From Amyelois transitella (Eukaryota > Arthropoda > Insecta > Lepidoptera > Pyralidae): DNA of 64,000 nucleotides. Below the pieces are notes generated by a model. It was not told where the DNA came from. It made no database searches and saw only the letters and a list, made by a program, of their open reading frames with translations. The translations under genes and the position numbers were made by a program. Positions 1 through 20,931 of the stretch are shown here, one piece after another (the stretch's first letter is position 1; each line of letters starts with the position of its first letter). Location of the stretch: contig NC_083526.1 in assembly GCF_032362555.1 (NCBI RefSeq), positions 1,446,001 to 1,510,000 of the forward strand, given 5' to 3'.

Positions 1-1629
1 ATTTGTCTATGGGTTGAACCTCTAATAGCCACGGCCTCGGCCGGGCGAGCACACCGTGTAATTAGCTTGTAAAAAGTTTAGGCAATTAATTGTGCTGCTT
101 TGTGCGCCCAAAGTGGACGTAAGGCCGGTCGCACACTCGACGTTTTATGATTGAAAAATTTGTTTACTGTAGCTGTAGGTAAACGTATGAATTAGCCTTC
201 GGACTAATAGCAAAAATATTTCTGGAATAAAATTAAAAAACCACTGGACTGATTGTTATTAAGTAGTTAAATTTATTTGGCATTCTGAGCACCAGCCTAA
301 GAGCGCGTTAAATTACATATGTATGTAATATAATCGCGATCTTATTATTTACGAGGTAGACAGTACCAACATTCCAGAAAAGTCTAAATGGCCACTTTCA
401 GCTGTATGGCTTATCTTAGAATTGAGTCTCAAAAAGCGACAGGCTGGTAGCCCATTGCCTTTAAAAGAAATTAAAATAACATTTTATTATTGCCATTTCG
501 GTAACCTAGCAGCAGTTTTAAAATCGCTTTGTAAAGCGTTCACCTGCCCAGTGTGAATTAGCCTTAGAAGGCGTTAAATTAATATTTATTGTTGACATTT
601 CGTGTCGTGCCTAGCCCGCATTTAATTGTTCGTAATTTTTATACATTGCCTTTTTACGTGCGCCAGTATCAGGTGGAATTTCGTGCTGCAATTAAAAAAC
701 TTTCTGCTACATAGACAAGATTTATAAATCAAATTGTTGAGGTTAGCAAATCTTAGCTAATTGTAAACGTAATGAGATAATTACATAGCTAAAGGAAAAA
801 AGCAGACTCGAAAAGAATTGAAACTCGAATCTAAAAAAAAGTGTTTTTTAATGTTTTTAAATATTTTCTTCTTTTTTGTCTTGTTTAAGTAATTTCTGAA
901 AACTTTAGTTTCTAAGATTAAGTAGGTACTGTACTAACCACTCTAAAACTAATAAATTCTATCTCTTTATTGTAGACTAGCTGATACCTGCAACTTCGTT
1001 CGCGTGGCTAAACAATAAGAAGTCAAATTATTGGAAAAACTAAAATAAAAATATAAAGTTTATAAGCTATACTATTTATATTTTATTATTTATTCGATGA
1101 ATTCTCAACACTAATTAGTCGATTACGTGCGAGTCTAAGGAACCAATCGACTCTTGTCAAATAAATCATCGTGAAAATTACAAAAAGCAACAACGTAATT
1201 ATTTTCATTACACTCGGGTAATGTCAGCCGGTCAGATGTCTTAATTACCGAGGAGATATGATCTCAATCAATCAATATAATGACAGCGCGTCTGTCTTGT
1301 CTTTGTATCGTTAGCATTTTGTTTTAAATGTTTGTGTGTTAATCCATTATAACGTGGATCGTAAATAAATTACTTACGTATGAAAGTTTTCGATTACACG
1401 TTCAAAAATTCTGGTAAGTACTCATTAGTACTTAAGTACTTATTCTTTAGAAAGTTATGTTATTTTTATACAAAAACATCGAACTTTGACTTCAAGTAAG
1501 TATTGAGACTATAGACTCTGCCTACCCTGTAATAGAAAATAATATGAAATATCTATATGTGTTGGTTCAAAAGACGAAGATTTATCACCAATCCTAAGTA
1601 GGACTTAACTCACTAAACCATCCTTACAT
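1..1629. other. Gene-free AT-rich stretch at left edge
   Basis: No open frame with recognisable coding content is seen on either strand. A short remnant at 974-1030, 'actagctgatacctgcaacttcgttcgcg', resembles the 5' end of the dispersed 'gcccgcgacttcgtccgcg' repeats found elsewhere in the window. Confidence 0.5.
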
Positions 1630-2000
1630 AATGAAGTCAAATCAAATCAAAATAATTTATTTGTAAATACAGGTAAATACAAAGATGTCAATACAATTAA
1701 GGTGCTCTGTATTTTGCCAAAGTGGCGTACAAATATAAAGTCATAAATAAAAATAAAAAATAATTAACATTGATTACAGTTTGTCTTTTAGGAAGTCATC
1801 AAGCTTATAATAGCATTTCTCAACGAGTAGTTTATGAAGGCTTTTTTTAAATGTATCTAAACTGGCCGATTTAAAAGAGATAGGTAGGTTATTGTATATC
1901 ACAGGAGCTCTTCCAAATACACTTTTTTGCATCAAAGCTGTTTTACAGACAGATAACGCTATTTTAGATGAATTTCGAGAAAGATAATCAATAATCATAG
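1630..2000 (-). mobile_element. 3' remnant of a non-LTR retrotransposon (LINE)
   Basis: A 74-codon minus-strand frame (1998 to 1774) carries a tail of the kind seen at the C-terminus of CR1/Jockey-like reverse transcriptases: 'YNNLPISFK' followed by 'FKKSLHKLLVEKCYY'. An AT-rich tail with 'aataatttatttgtaaatac' follows at lower coordinates, as expected of a LINE 3' UTR. Only the extreme 3' end is present, so this is a dead 5'-truncated insertion. The family assignment is inference from the motif. Confidence 0.6.
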
Positions 2001-2826
2001 ATGGCGCTTTTAATAGATTTTTCCCGCTTATTATTTGTTTTGACGTTTATGATTCATGCGATCATGATAGCGTTTTTGTTATTTTCTACTAGGCAAATTC
2101 AAGAATTTATAAATGAACTTAGTAAACGTGCTTCCAAAAATATAAGGATAAGGATAAAATTATAAGGATTTTAGGATTCCATATAAGCAGGGCAGATCTA
2201 AAAATGAAGAAGAAATGCAAGATCATTCTAAATCTAAAAATTAGTGCAATTCTAAATTCTCACACGCGTTTATTTCTTACATAATGTAAGTTCTTTCTTC
2301 GGGGCTCTAAATCAATATGGGTAGAAGTTTCTGGCTTTCAACTGGCTTTATCTACGCCGGTGATACTTATTATGTATGTAGGTACCTATATCATTGTATT
2401 GAGTATCTTTATAGTTGTGGTAATGTAATGTATGATAATAAACATCTTTATGGCTATACAGATACAAAACAATAAGACATTTTGGGCCGCGTACAATAAT
2501 TTAGACGTTTTAATCACTGCGGCATGCGTGCGCGACGGCCATTTCACGACGATTAATTAGCAATCCAAACAAATTTAGCTTAATAACAACTGCTTAACTT
2601 GGGACCGATTGCGTTTGGGCGTAATTAATGCTCTCCTAACCATATATATATCGGGTCGTAGTCGAACAACCCTCGGCTAAGTCACGATTTCCTAATGGGC
2701 CACTTAGTTTTACCGCCATTTTGAATAGTGAAGTGAAAATATCGATATTTTAAAATGGTTTCCATTAAGTGTCTGATAAATTACTATTTTGTTTATTGTA
2801 GACGAATGATTGTCCACAGAAAGTGT

Positions 2827-3042
2827 AAAGCTATCCCCTGCGGGGTAGACAGAGCCGACAGTCTTGAAAAGAATAAAAGGCTACATTTATCTTTCTGGCT
2901 ATATAATGGAATTGAGATTCAAATATTGACAGGTTACTAGCACAAACCTATAAAAAGAATCCCAATTTTATTAGCCTATCCCTGAGTCTCTATTTCCGAC
3001 ATCCATGGAAAAGAGATGGAGTGGTCCTATTCTAAAGTGTAA
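2827..3042 (-). repeat. Family A short interspersed element, diverged copy
   Basis: Family A is the commonest repeat here. Its consensus runs from 'tgccgtgtggttcccggcac' through 'gtcgtaaaaggcgactaagg' to 'gggatatagacgtgactata' plus (tatg)n, about 250-290 bp. This copy is in the minus orientation, from 'gcggggtagacagagccgac' to 'gatggagtggtcctattct', and lacks the head. Confidence 0.75.
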
Positions 3043-3388
3043 AGTGGAAATATTAAAACCAAGCGGATAATGTCATAAAACCAGCCTGCCAGACATACAA
3101 CCTTTTAATCTACCTGCGTACTTAGAATTTTATTGTTTTGCTGTGTGAAATGAATTTAATTCACCCATACACGCAACAGTAGTTATAATATTTTTGAAGA
3201 TGTGAATTAGATCATAAAGGTCACTCTCAAGCTCATTATTGATATCGGCTTACCTACACAAAAATTTGGACTCCCTCTACTCTGGATACCAAAATTAACC
3301 TACTAACGGCTGACTTGGTAAATTCACAGGCGGTTATTCACGGTAAACTGAAATGATTAAGAATGATTTCGGATTTAGAATGATAACA

Positions 3389-3676
3389 CTAAATAGATAT
3401 GCAGCGTAACACTGAGCTGTAGAACCTGTTATGTATGTGAATGTGCGAACTTAATATTTCGGCGTTATTTCTTATGCCCGCGTCTGAGTAATGAAAACTC
3501 ATTTTTGATGCAGTAGCGTATGTAGCACTGGGCTGTGATTTTCTTGCGGAAACACATTTATTAATTTCCTTCCGTAGTTTTTTCAAGATTTCCTTGCTTC
3601 TTTTTATTCTTTCTTGCGTTACTTGCTGACTAATGTCACCGACGTCACCGTCACTGTCACTAGTTGTCAATGTCAT
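3389..3676 (-). CDS. Small unrecognised protein or first exon of a divergent gene
   Basis: The 95-codon frame starts at 3676, 160 bp from and divergent to the beta4GalT7 start. It begins with an acidic stretch 'TTSDSDGDVGDIS', then a lysine/arginine-rich probable helix 'RIKRSKEILKKLRKEI', then a serine/threonine-rich part. No domain is recognised and no signal peptide or membrane segment is visible. GT dinucleotides inside the frame could act as donors, so it may be only a first coding exon; no further exon was found between it and the window edge. The composition and the promoter-proximal place are the only support; chance is possible. Confidence 0.4.
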   Translation of the reverse strand: MTLTTSDSDGDVGDISQQVTQERIKRSKEILKKLRKEINKCVSARKSQPSATYATASKMSFHYSDAGIRNNAEILSSHIHIHNRFYSSVLRCISI

Positions 3677-3835
3677 TTGTGCTATTATTTCACGATTTTA
3701 GACTTTCTATTAGAAATACAACACAAATCGCATGTTTACTGATGAAACTAAGATTTAAGTGTTAAATTATGCTTTTTTCTATTACTAAGATTATATATAC
3801 ATGACAAAGATTTAATGTACAAAGTAATATATTTA
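3677..3835. promoter_or_regulatory. Probable shared promoter of the 3676 ORF and beta4GalT7
   Basis: The 159 bp between two divergent start codons must hold the 5' UTR of beta4GalT7 and, if the minus ORF is real, of that gene too. It is AT-rich with no repeat copy in it. No TATA box or initiator could be placed with confidence. The role is inferred from position only. Confidence 0.35.
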
Positions 3836-5283
3836 ATGGGGTATCGTTTTAGTAGTTCAAAATGTCTTACTATCTGCCTCGGTTTAACTTTCATCATGGG
3901 ATGCTTTTTGGCATCTTTACCCATACAATTCGGTAATCTAAATGTTAAAATCCCCGTTCATTTCTTTATATGAAATCATAATGTTGACGGTCTTTTTAAC
4001 TTATTTCAGATTTAGCAGCATTACCTAAGCCGGTAAGACATCAAATTTCGTCGGAATTTCCACCAAAAAAGCGCCTAGCACTAATAGTCCCATTCCGGGA
4101 CCGCTTCGAGGAGCTTCTGGAGTTTGTTCCACACATGCACAAGTTTTTGAACAAGCAGAAAATACCATTTCACATCTTCATAATTCAACAAGCAGATAGC
4201 AACAGATTTAACCGAGCGTCGTTGATAAATGTTGGGTTTTTATTGACAAGAAACGATTACGATTATATTGCGATGCACGATGTTGACTTATTGCCAATGA
4301 ATGACGATTTAAAGTATGATTATCCCGACAAAGCACCTATACATATTTCATCGCCAGAGACTCACCCAAAATATCACTATGATACATTTATAGGTGGTAT
4401 ATTATTAATAAAAAATGAGCATTTTGAGTTAGTAAATGGCATGTCCAACAACTATTGGGGTTGGGGGTTGGAAGATGATGAGTTTTATGTGAGATTAAAA
4501 GATGCAGGGCTGAACGTGAACAGGCCGGACAATATTAAAACTGGTCCAGAGAAAACTTTCAAGTAAGTTAGAATTCTTTGCTTTCCTGCTTTTTTGAATT
4601 GACATATTGATGTGACTATATGTATGTACATATGTATGCTTAAATCAAGTGGGTTAAATTGAAGTTGATGTATGAGGTGTACCATTTATGACAATCATAT
4701 TAAAAAGTCTTGCATACATACATATAATGAAGTCTATATCCCTTGGGAGTAGACAGAGCCAACAGTCTAAAAAAAGACTAATAGGCCACGTTTAGCTGTT
4801 TGGCTTAATTAAAGAATTGAAATTCAAATAATTACAGGTTCCTAGTCTGCCGCCTAAAAGAAGAATCCCAAGTTTATAAGCCTATCCCATAGTCGCCTTT
4901 TACGACATCCATGGGAAAGAGTGGTCCTATTCTTCTGTAATGGTGTCGGATACCAAATGACAATTTCTAATGGTGTTTGAAAACGTCTTGAGTCATCCAA
5001 TTCTTAATCATCATATAAATGTTAAAATTGCAAACATTTCAGGCACCTTCACAATAAAATGTACCGCAAACGGGACATGAGGAAGTGTTACAACCAGCGG
5101 GAGGTGACCCGCCGCAGGGATCGGGTCACAGGGCTCCATGACGTCTCATACGTGTTGACAGGACAGAGGCAGCTCACGATAGACACTCTGCCTCTGACCG
5201 TACACAATGTGCAGTTGATATGCAACGTTAACGTAACACCTTGGTGCCGGTGTCCGGAGCCACAGAAACCAAGTAAATCTTAA
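3836..5283 (+). CDS. beta4GalT7: Beta-1,4-galactosyltransferase 7 (xylosylprotein galactosyltransferase I)
   Basis: Exons 3836-3932, 4010-4562 and 5043-5283 join in phase (1, 2) to 296 codons plus stop. The protein adds galactose from UDP-Gal to xylose on proteoglycan core proteins, the second step of the glycosaminoglycan linker, in the Golgi. It is a type II membrane protein: residues about 10-30 are a single hydrophobic segment after a short basic N-terminus. The luminal domain shows '[13 protein letters not shown]' near residue 60, the metal-binding 'HDVDLLP' (DVD at 123-125), '[11 protein letters not shown]', and the family hallmark '[10 protein letters not shown]' at 182-191. The C-terminal exon carries 'LNVNVTPWC'-like residues ('[11 protein letters not shown]'). 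Length is close to the fly and human enzymes (about 320 aa). The start is the first ATG before the membrane segment. A family A copy sits in intron 2. Confidence 0.95.
4713..4946 (-). repeat. Family A element in beta4GalT7 intron 2
   Basis: Minus orientation, from 'catacatacatataatgaag' through 'gggagtagacagagccaaca' to 'gagtggtcctattctt'. It lies about 100 bp before the exon 3 acceptor. Confidence 0.75.
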
Positions 5284-5745
5284 ACCGGTTTACCAAATAT
5301 TCCACCATTACGAGAAAGCGGAGGATGTCGATTGCTGTGAGGAACCTGGTTCGCAGTACTGACTTTTATGGATTGAGTTTTCTATCAATAGTCAATTAAA
5401 AGTGAACTATTTGAGTAAATCTTAGACCAATGTTAGCAAATTTGTGATCCAATGTGAGCTACAAAACTACTGAATAATGAGGGGCGTCACCCCTTTCCAG
5501 ATTATGGAAACAGTCTCCTAACTATACTTTATTGAACTATGAAACAAAAATTTTAGTAAATCTTACCTATACCTAAGACCAAAGTTAGCAAATACTCCAC
5601 CATATTTATTCTAAGTAACTTTTAATACAAGATTTCAGGACTAGTAAAATCTGTTATAGTACGACATAGCACATCAAACTGGTACAACATGTCTTGCCAT
5701 GTTTGCGTCTCTCCGGTCAACTGACAGGAGAGAGGCAGGTCACGT
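5271..5745. repeat. Diverged triplication of the beta4GalT7 stop-codon region
   Basis: The end of the reading frame and the first 3' UTR bases, 'agtaaatctta...ttaccaaatattccacca' at 5271, recur at about 5413 ('agtaaatcttagacc...gttagcaaat') and 5553 ('agtaaatctta...gttagcaaatactccacca'), about 140 bp apart. At 5718-5742 'tgacaggagagaggcaggtcac' matches exon 3 'tgacaggacagaggcagctcac' (about 5157) with two mismatches. This suggests old tandem duplication of the exon 3 end. Similarity was judged by eye. Confidence 0.5.
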
Positions 5746-6315
5746 GATGGGAATGTTAAAAAAAATCGTTTATTTCTTTTACAACAAAGTGTACAAAGAT
5801 ACATTGTTAGGACTCTCTAGTAAGCAAAAAATGCTTGTGTCAGAGATCCCTTACTCTTTCTTAACATACATTACTAACACTTGTTGATAATAATACAAAA
5901 TAAAAGTTAAGTGCCGTGGTGCAAGTGCCGTATAAACCTAAAGGCGCCGGGACACGAAAATTCCCAGTTTAGGATGTAAATGTCTTCTGCAAAATGTACA
6001 TTTTTGGCGAGTGCTCATTTTGAATAGTGCACTACATTTTTGGCCAGTGTCACACCACTTATTTTTCAGTGCAGCTATTTGTTATACAAATTTAAACCGC
6101 GTCTTCGTTTGCGTAAAATGTCCTTGTTTTCCATTCCCTTGGGAATTTTTGGAGTATTATATTTACTCAGGAAAATTTTTAATTTTATTTATCTTTCTAG
6201 AACAATTTTAATTAAGTCGAATTATGCGCCATTGAACTGCCACTATTTTATATCAACTTATTTAAGTACTATACTCAGATATTATACATTAATTTATTTA
6301 TGTAGACAAGAATAA

Positions 6316-9300
6316 AGAGAAAGTAACCTAGTCTTATTTTAATTTAATTTTGCAAGTACTATGTTTAACGACTTAATGATTTGAATGGGAATGTTATGTA
6401 AATAAAACATTTATCATAAATAAATAAACTGTTTTATTAAGCATTCGAAGCTCATTTTCGTTACATTTAATGTAATCTATAGTTTTACTGTTACTTACAA
6501 AAAATAATTACATATAAACGGATGAACTTAAAACTAATAAAATAATATTTTGAGCACTTCAACTACACATACCTACAACAATTTTTTGACAATTTATTTA
6601 AATCTAAGAAACAATGAAATAATGATAAAAGTTTCATTCAAAAAAGAATTTTGATATTGTATTTTATTTTAATAATGGTCTCAGATTGTAAAAAAGAGAA
6701 TTTTACTATGCAACATATTCGAAAAATATTTAAAAAAGTAACATAAGACTTCTTTGCAACAAGAAGACAATATACTTTTAAACTATAATAAGTACCTACA
6801 CATAAAAAATAAAGAAAATCCAATAAGAATATAAGCAATAAACGTAAAAAAAAACAACCATAATTTTAAATAAGATTTAGTGACAAAAAAAATAGCAAAC
6901 ATCTAAATAACAATTCGTCAAAACCATTTAATCAACCTGTCTAAATCGACATTAAATAAATTAATTCCTAATTTTGAAACAAAAAACTGAACTTCTATAA
7001 CAATGCAAAAGTCTGTCAATCCGCCATTTTGTATCGTCATCTTTCTTAAAATGTATCAATTAGAGAAAGACAGCGAGCAAGAATTTCTTATAGACATGAA
7101 GAGGACAAGTGTATTCAATGGCTTAGCCATCTAACGTAAAAGTTAACAATATTTTCCTGAGAACGGATAAAATACAGAACTCGATCTTACCGACATTGAT
7201 AAAGTGATATTAGTTTTTTCGTTTTGTATAATCCTAATTGTACACTAGAGACCCGCTTCGACTTCGCACGGGTTTTTTTTACATATAAACCTTCCTATTG
7301 AATCATCGTATACTAAAATAATTTTTGAATTTTGAATTTTTGAAGGGACATACGCAGGAAGCGACTATACTACACCCAATCTATGGTCTATGGACTATAC
7401 CCAATCTATGGTCAAAAGCATACCCCTCCTCTCTCTGCTGCTCTCTCAGAAAGGTGAGGCTGTAACGCCCATAGGAAAAGAGAGGAATAATGGCATATAA
7501 CATAAGACATGTGCCTTGTCCATTCATGAATAACTTCGAAGAGCGATACAAAATATAAGTTTGGCAAATTTTGTGCAACATATAACTACACTATAAGGTC
7601 CTATCTTAAAAATCTATAAATGCATGCAGGTTTATCACAATAGTATGCAAGAGCTGAATCAAGAGCTTAATTAGTAGATGTTTTGGTATATTGAAAGCAT
7701 ATTTGCACATTTTCCATAAACCTTTGCCTCAAAATTATTTTTATATCAGAAAAACGTGGAATTTGGAAAAAATTACAACATATGATTGCCAAAATATGAT
7801 TTAACTCACCAAATTTCAATACAACAAAGTATGTTAACATCAATAAGCTACAATGCATGCGAATAGAAAAAGACTTTAAATTAAATTAAAAAAAAACACT
7901 ATAAGTAAATGTCTTTTGACATAGAATATAAATTAAATAGACTACAGTACGGCAGTTCTAAGAAATAAATAGATCAATAAAGTCGCCTGGTTTTCTTAGA
8001 TTTGTCAAATGCTTAGTTCGATTAAAACTATTTTATAATAACTGAATCCATGAAGAACAATTTAAAAAAAACCTTTTTTAAATATATCTGTCTCTATCGC
8101 ACCTATTTTTTATTTTTTATAATAAATTGTTTTATAACCCGCTGCTCTCACAAGATTTCTTTAAACAGCCGTACTTGCTGTAATGATCAATAATAATTTA
8201 TGAACAATTACACATTTAGCACAGCAAAGCTTCTAGTTTGTCAAAAGGCATTCTTGGATATTTGCAATAAGATAATATACGACACGTACAAATAAGTACA
8301 AATATTTTAAAGGTAATTTTCAAGGTAGTGTAATGAAAAAAAATCAATAACAGTTCGTCCAGAGTCTCATATAGGTATATAAGAGATTTTTTTGAATATT
8401 TATCATAGTTCTTAAACAAATCCACCCTTAAAAATTTACGTACTTAATACGCACGTATTTTTATTAAAATTATAAGGAACACTATTTCATTAAGTACAGT
8501 TTTACTGCACGGAATTGCATAAGCGACTAAATTCAGGTAGTATAAGCGAATACATTTAATGCGTCTCGCTCCCACGTATAGTTCTGTCTCGGCCTAAGGC
8601 CCTATTCACTAGCACGGTAGCCCGTCTTCGCGCGCCGCTTTTTGTCGCCGCGCGCGCAACACGTCAGCTACAACGCGCAGCCGCCACCCTAAGACATAAA
8701 ATTATAAATAAAAAAAAATAAAATGCGCAAGGGATTTTGGAAATTCCAAACTAGAAAGGTACAGAAGCACTTTACCTCAGTCTTGCCGAGTTCACTTTTC
8801 CAAGGCTTCGATCATCAATAATCGATTTAGACCATTTTAGTTTAGAAACCAAGACATACACAGTCATAAGAAAATTTTTTAATAGCAATCCGAAAATGAG
8901 ACTGAATCGCGTGATTGTTCAATTGTAATTGATTGTAAAAGTAAATCACATAAAAAAAAACAGTTAATGTAAATAACATTTTATAAAATCTGAAATATAA
9001 ATGTAATTTAGAACATTTAGTAACAATATAAAACTACGTATGAAATAAACCAGAGAATTACTATTTTATTATAAAATGAGTGAAATATTTAAGACAATCC
9101 TATCATTTTATCATTAATCTATGGTTTATTTTCGTACACGTAAATTTTCAGGAACTAACGTTTGCAATTCACATTGTTAAGGGATAAACATTCGAGGATT
9201 CCAACTAAAATCATTTTTAGACATTTTAAATACTAATAAGAATAAAATAATCATTTTATACTTTAAAATACTTATTATTCTCACAAGAATTAATAAAATT

Positions 9301-10817
9301 AATATATTTTGTATTTTTTTGATTTGTCTGAAATTGATTTTAGGTTATTCCAAAGCTGAAATGGAAGCTAGGTCATGCAAATAAGACACGTTCATAAGCC
9401 TATTACAACATTAAAAATCTAAAATGAAAATCCTTGTACAAATACACAAAAACTACGTTAATGTAAAAAAAATGAAAATAAAAAATCGATTACTTTGTCA
9501 CTTTTTACTAGTATCAACTCATGCGCATACGCAAATAAAATAGTATTTCCGACTATCAAAATCGTTTATAAAGGGATCGAAATTCTATCACAGAGGGTAA
9601 GTCGGGAGTATTATTATACATATATAATACATATGGTATCTTACAATTATTTTTTTTCTAAATTCTCTCTTCGTATAATTATTCACCTAGAACATATGTA
9701 TGTATAACATGAGGAGACTTATTCTAGATATTTTTTGTATAAATTTAATAATTATTATTTAACCATATTTAGATCATGATTTTCTAATCCAGTATTATTT
9801 TTATTCTAGTTTACATGTATTGGCACATCACACATCGCACGGTAGCTTAATCACCTTTAGCGGTGTAACATCTACATATTAAAAAAAATATTCAAAGACA
9901 ACTAACGACTTTTATGTCAAATCATCAGAATACTAATTTAAAAATTTGAATATACTTTTTTTTATATTTCAATTAAATTTTTATCATGCAAATTGTCAGG
10001 TAAATAGTAGCGTTTACTAAATGTCATTAAATATTGAGCATATTATTATAATCTAAATAATCGGAATACTTTATTGATGTGTATCAATATAAATAATTTG
10101 ACAATTAAAAACATCCGCTACAAACTCATCATTTCTGAACTTGTCTAAAAATATTTCATAAGAAGAGGTTAACTATCACATAATTTACATTAAACGTTTT
10201 TAAGTATGTTTTAAAGTTTCAACAATTTGGCACAAATTAACTATGGATTTCACATAATAATGAAACCGATAAATAAAACTTTTTAAATTGGTGATATAGG
10301 TATACTATTACAGACCTTACTATGACTGTAATTAGTCATATTTTTTTATAAAAGCTTTTAAACAGGCCCTTTTATTTGACACGTCACACGATTGGAAATA
10401 TTTTATTTTTCCAGTTGAGATTCGGGACCCAAAGGACGTAAAAATAGTATGAGGATTAATTTTAAAAAGTTAAATGTTAATTTCTAAATTTAAAGCTTCA
10501 TTGGTTTAACAGATTCCTAAAAATTGGCTGTGACATACGATTAACCTGTAAGGGTATAATTTTCAACAATAGACATTTATTAATCTATGATTTTAATACT
10601 GTTTAAATCTATTTTATATATTTTATTTAAGTATAATTCCTTCATGAATGACTCGAATGAGAGAGAAGTAAATCGATTTACATTTGATCCAATGGATTAG
10701 AATAAATGACATGTCAACACTAAAAATTCAACCAAAATATTTTTGATGTTCTATTTAAATGTAAATCGATTTATCTACTGTTAAATCAGTATATATTTTT
10801 TTTTTATTATTACGTAT
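6316..10817. other. AT-rich gene-free stretch between beta4GalT7 and NMNAT
   Basis: The two genes converge here, so both 3' UTRs must end in this region; 'aataaa' signals occur at 5898 and 6311 (plus strand), among many others. Repeat scraps are seen at 7240-7330 ('actagagacccgcttcgact') and 7370-7460 ('cccaatctatggtcaaaag'). A short GC-rich island lies at 8585-8695. No frame here has recognisable protein content. Confidence 0.5.
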
Positions 10818-20114
<9,297 letters not shown>

Positions 20115-20931
20115 ATTTGCTTTTCTTATCACTTCGATGGTTAAACACTGTATTCAATAATTAAATCATCATTTTCTTCTTATCAGTTACAATCATTTCA
20201 ACACACTTTTTATTTTCGCATTACTTTGGTATTGTTATCTTAGGTTTGGTTTCTTCGCACGTTCATTTCATTGATTAAGTTTTATGAAACGACTGAATGA
20301 AGAGTCTTTTAGTTTCTAAGTATTTTGAACATATATTTTGCCTTTTGAATTTTTTATCATAATACTAGAGGTGTCAAATGTCAGATGCAAGTGACACTGA
20401 CAACTAAACATTATGGATTTTCTCCTTTTTGCATCGATAAAATTAAAATTGTACCAATTCTTAGTACAAAAAAATAAAAAGTACAGTGATATTGCATGTA
20501 TGGTGGGAGTAAAGTTAAAATTATTCAACAAAATAATATGGATGAGACATTTCATTGTCAGAATAAAATGTCAAAACTTTTATTTTCGACGATTTATTGT
20601 CAACGTCAAAAATTTGGTTAATTTCATGAAATCTGTCAGACTTGCTGTCAAATCAAACAATAACCTCTTCGACCGAGACTTTATGTCGCAGGTCGCAGTA
20701 AATTTCTGCACCTATGCGTACGTGAATAAATCCGCGTCGTATCGTTGACTGCTTTAATAAAAATACCAGTTCAAACGCAATCAATGTAAACTCAAGCAGT
20801 AAAAAAGATATTTATTTGAACTAAAAAAAATCCAAAGCTAAACTCGATCGCAAATTTTATAACTAAAAATATCCATTTGGTGTCCCAATTGTAAATATTG
20901 CCAAAACACTTGTGGCGTATTATTTATTACG
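20115..20931. promoter_or_regulatory. Head-to-head intergenic region between NMNAT and MARS2
   Basis: The start codons of NMNAT (20114, minus) and MARS2 (20932, plus) are 817 bp apart and face away from each other. The region is AT-rich and free of recognisable repeats, so it probably holds both promoters. A 'tacag' acceptor-like site on the minus strand just above 20150 suggests a 5' UTR intron in NMNAT. Open frames inside (for example 20413-20748) look like chance. Confidence 0.45.

Noticed and set aside
20413..20748. A 111-codon plus-strand frame between NMNAT and MARS2
   Set aside because: Its composition follows the AT-rich background, no motif is seen, and it lies in the shared promoter region.
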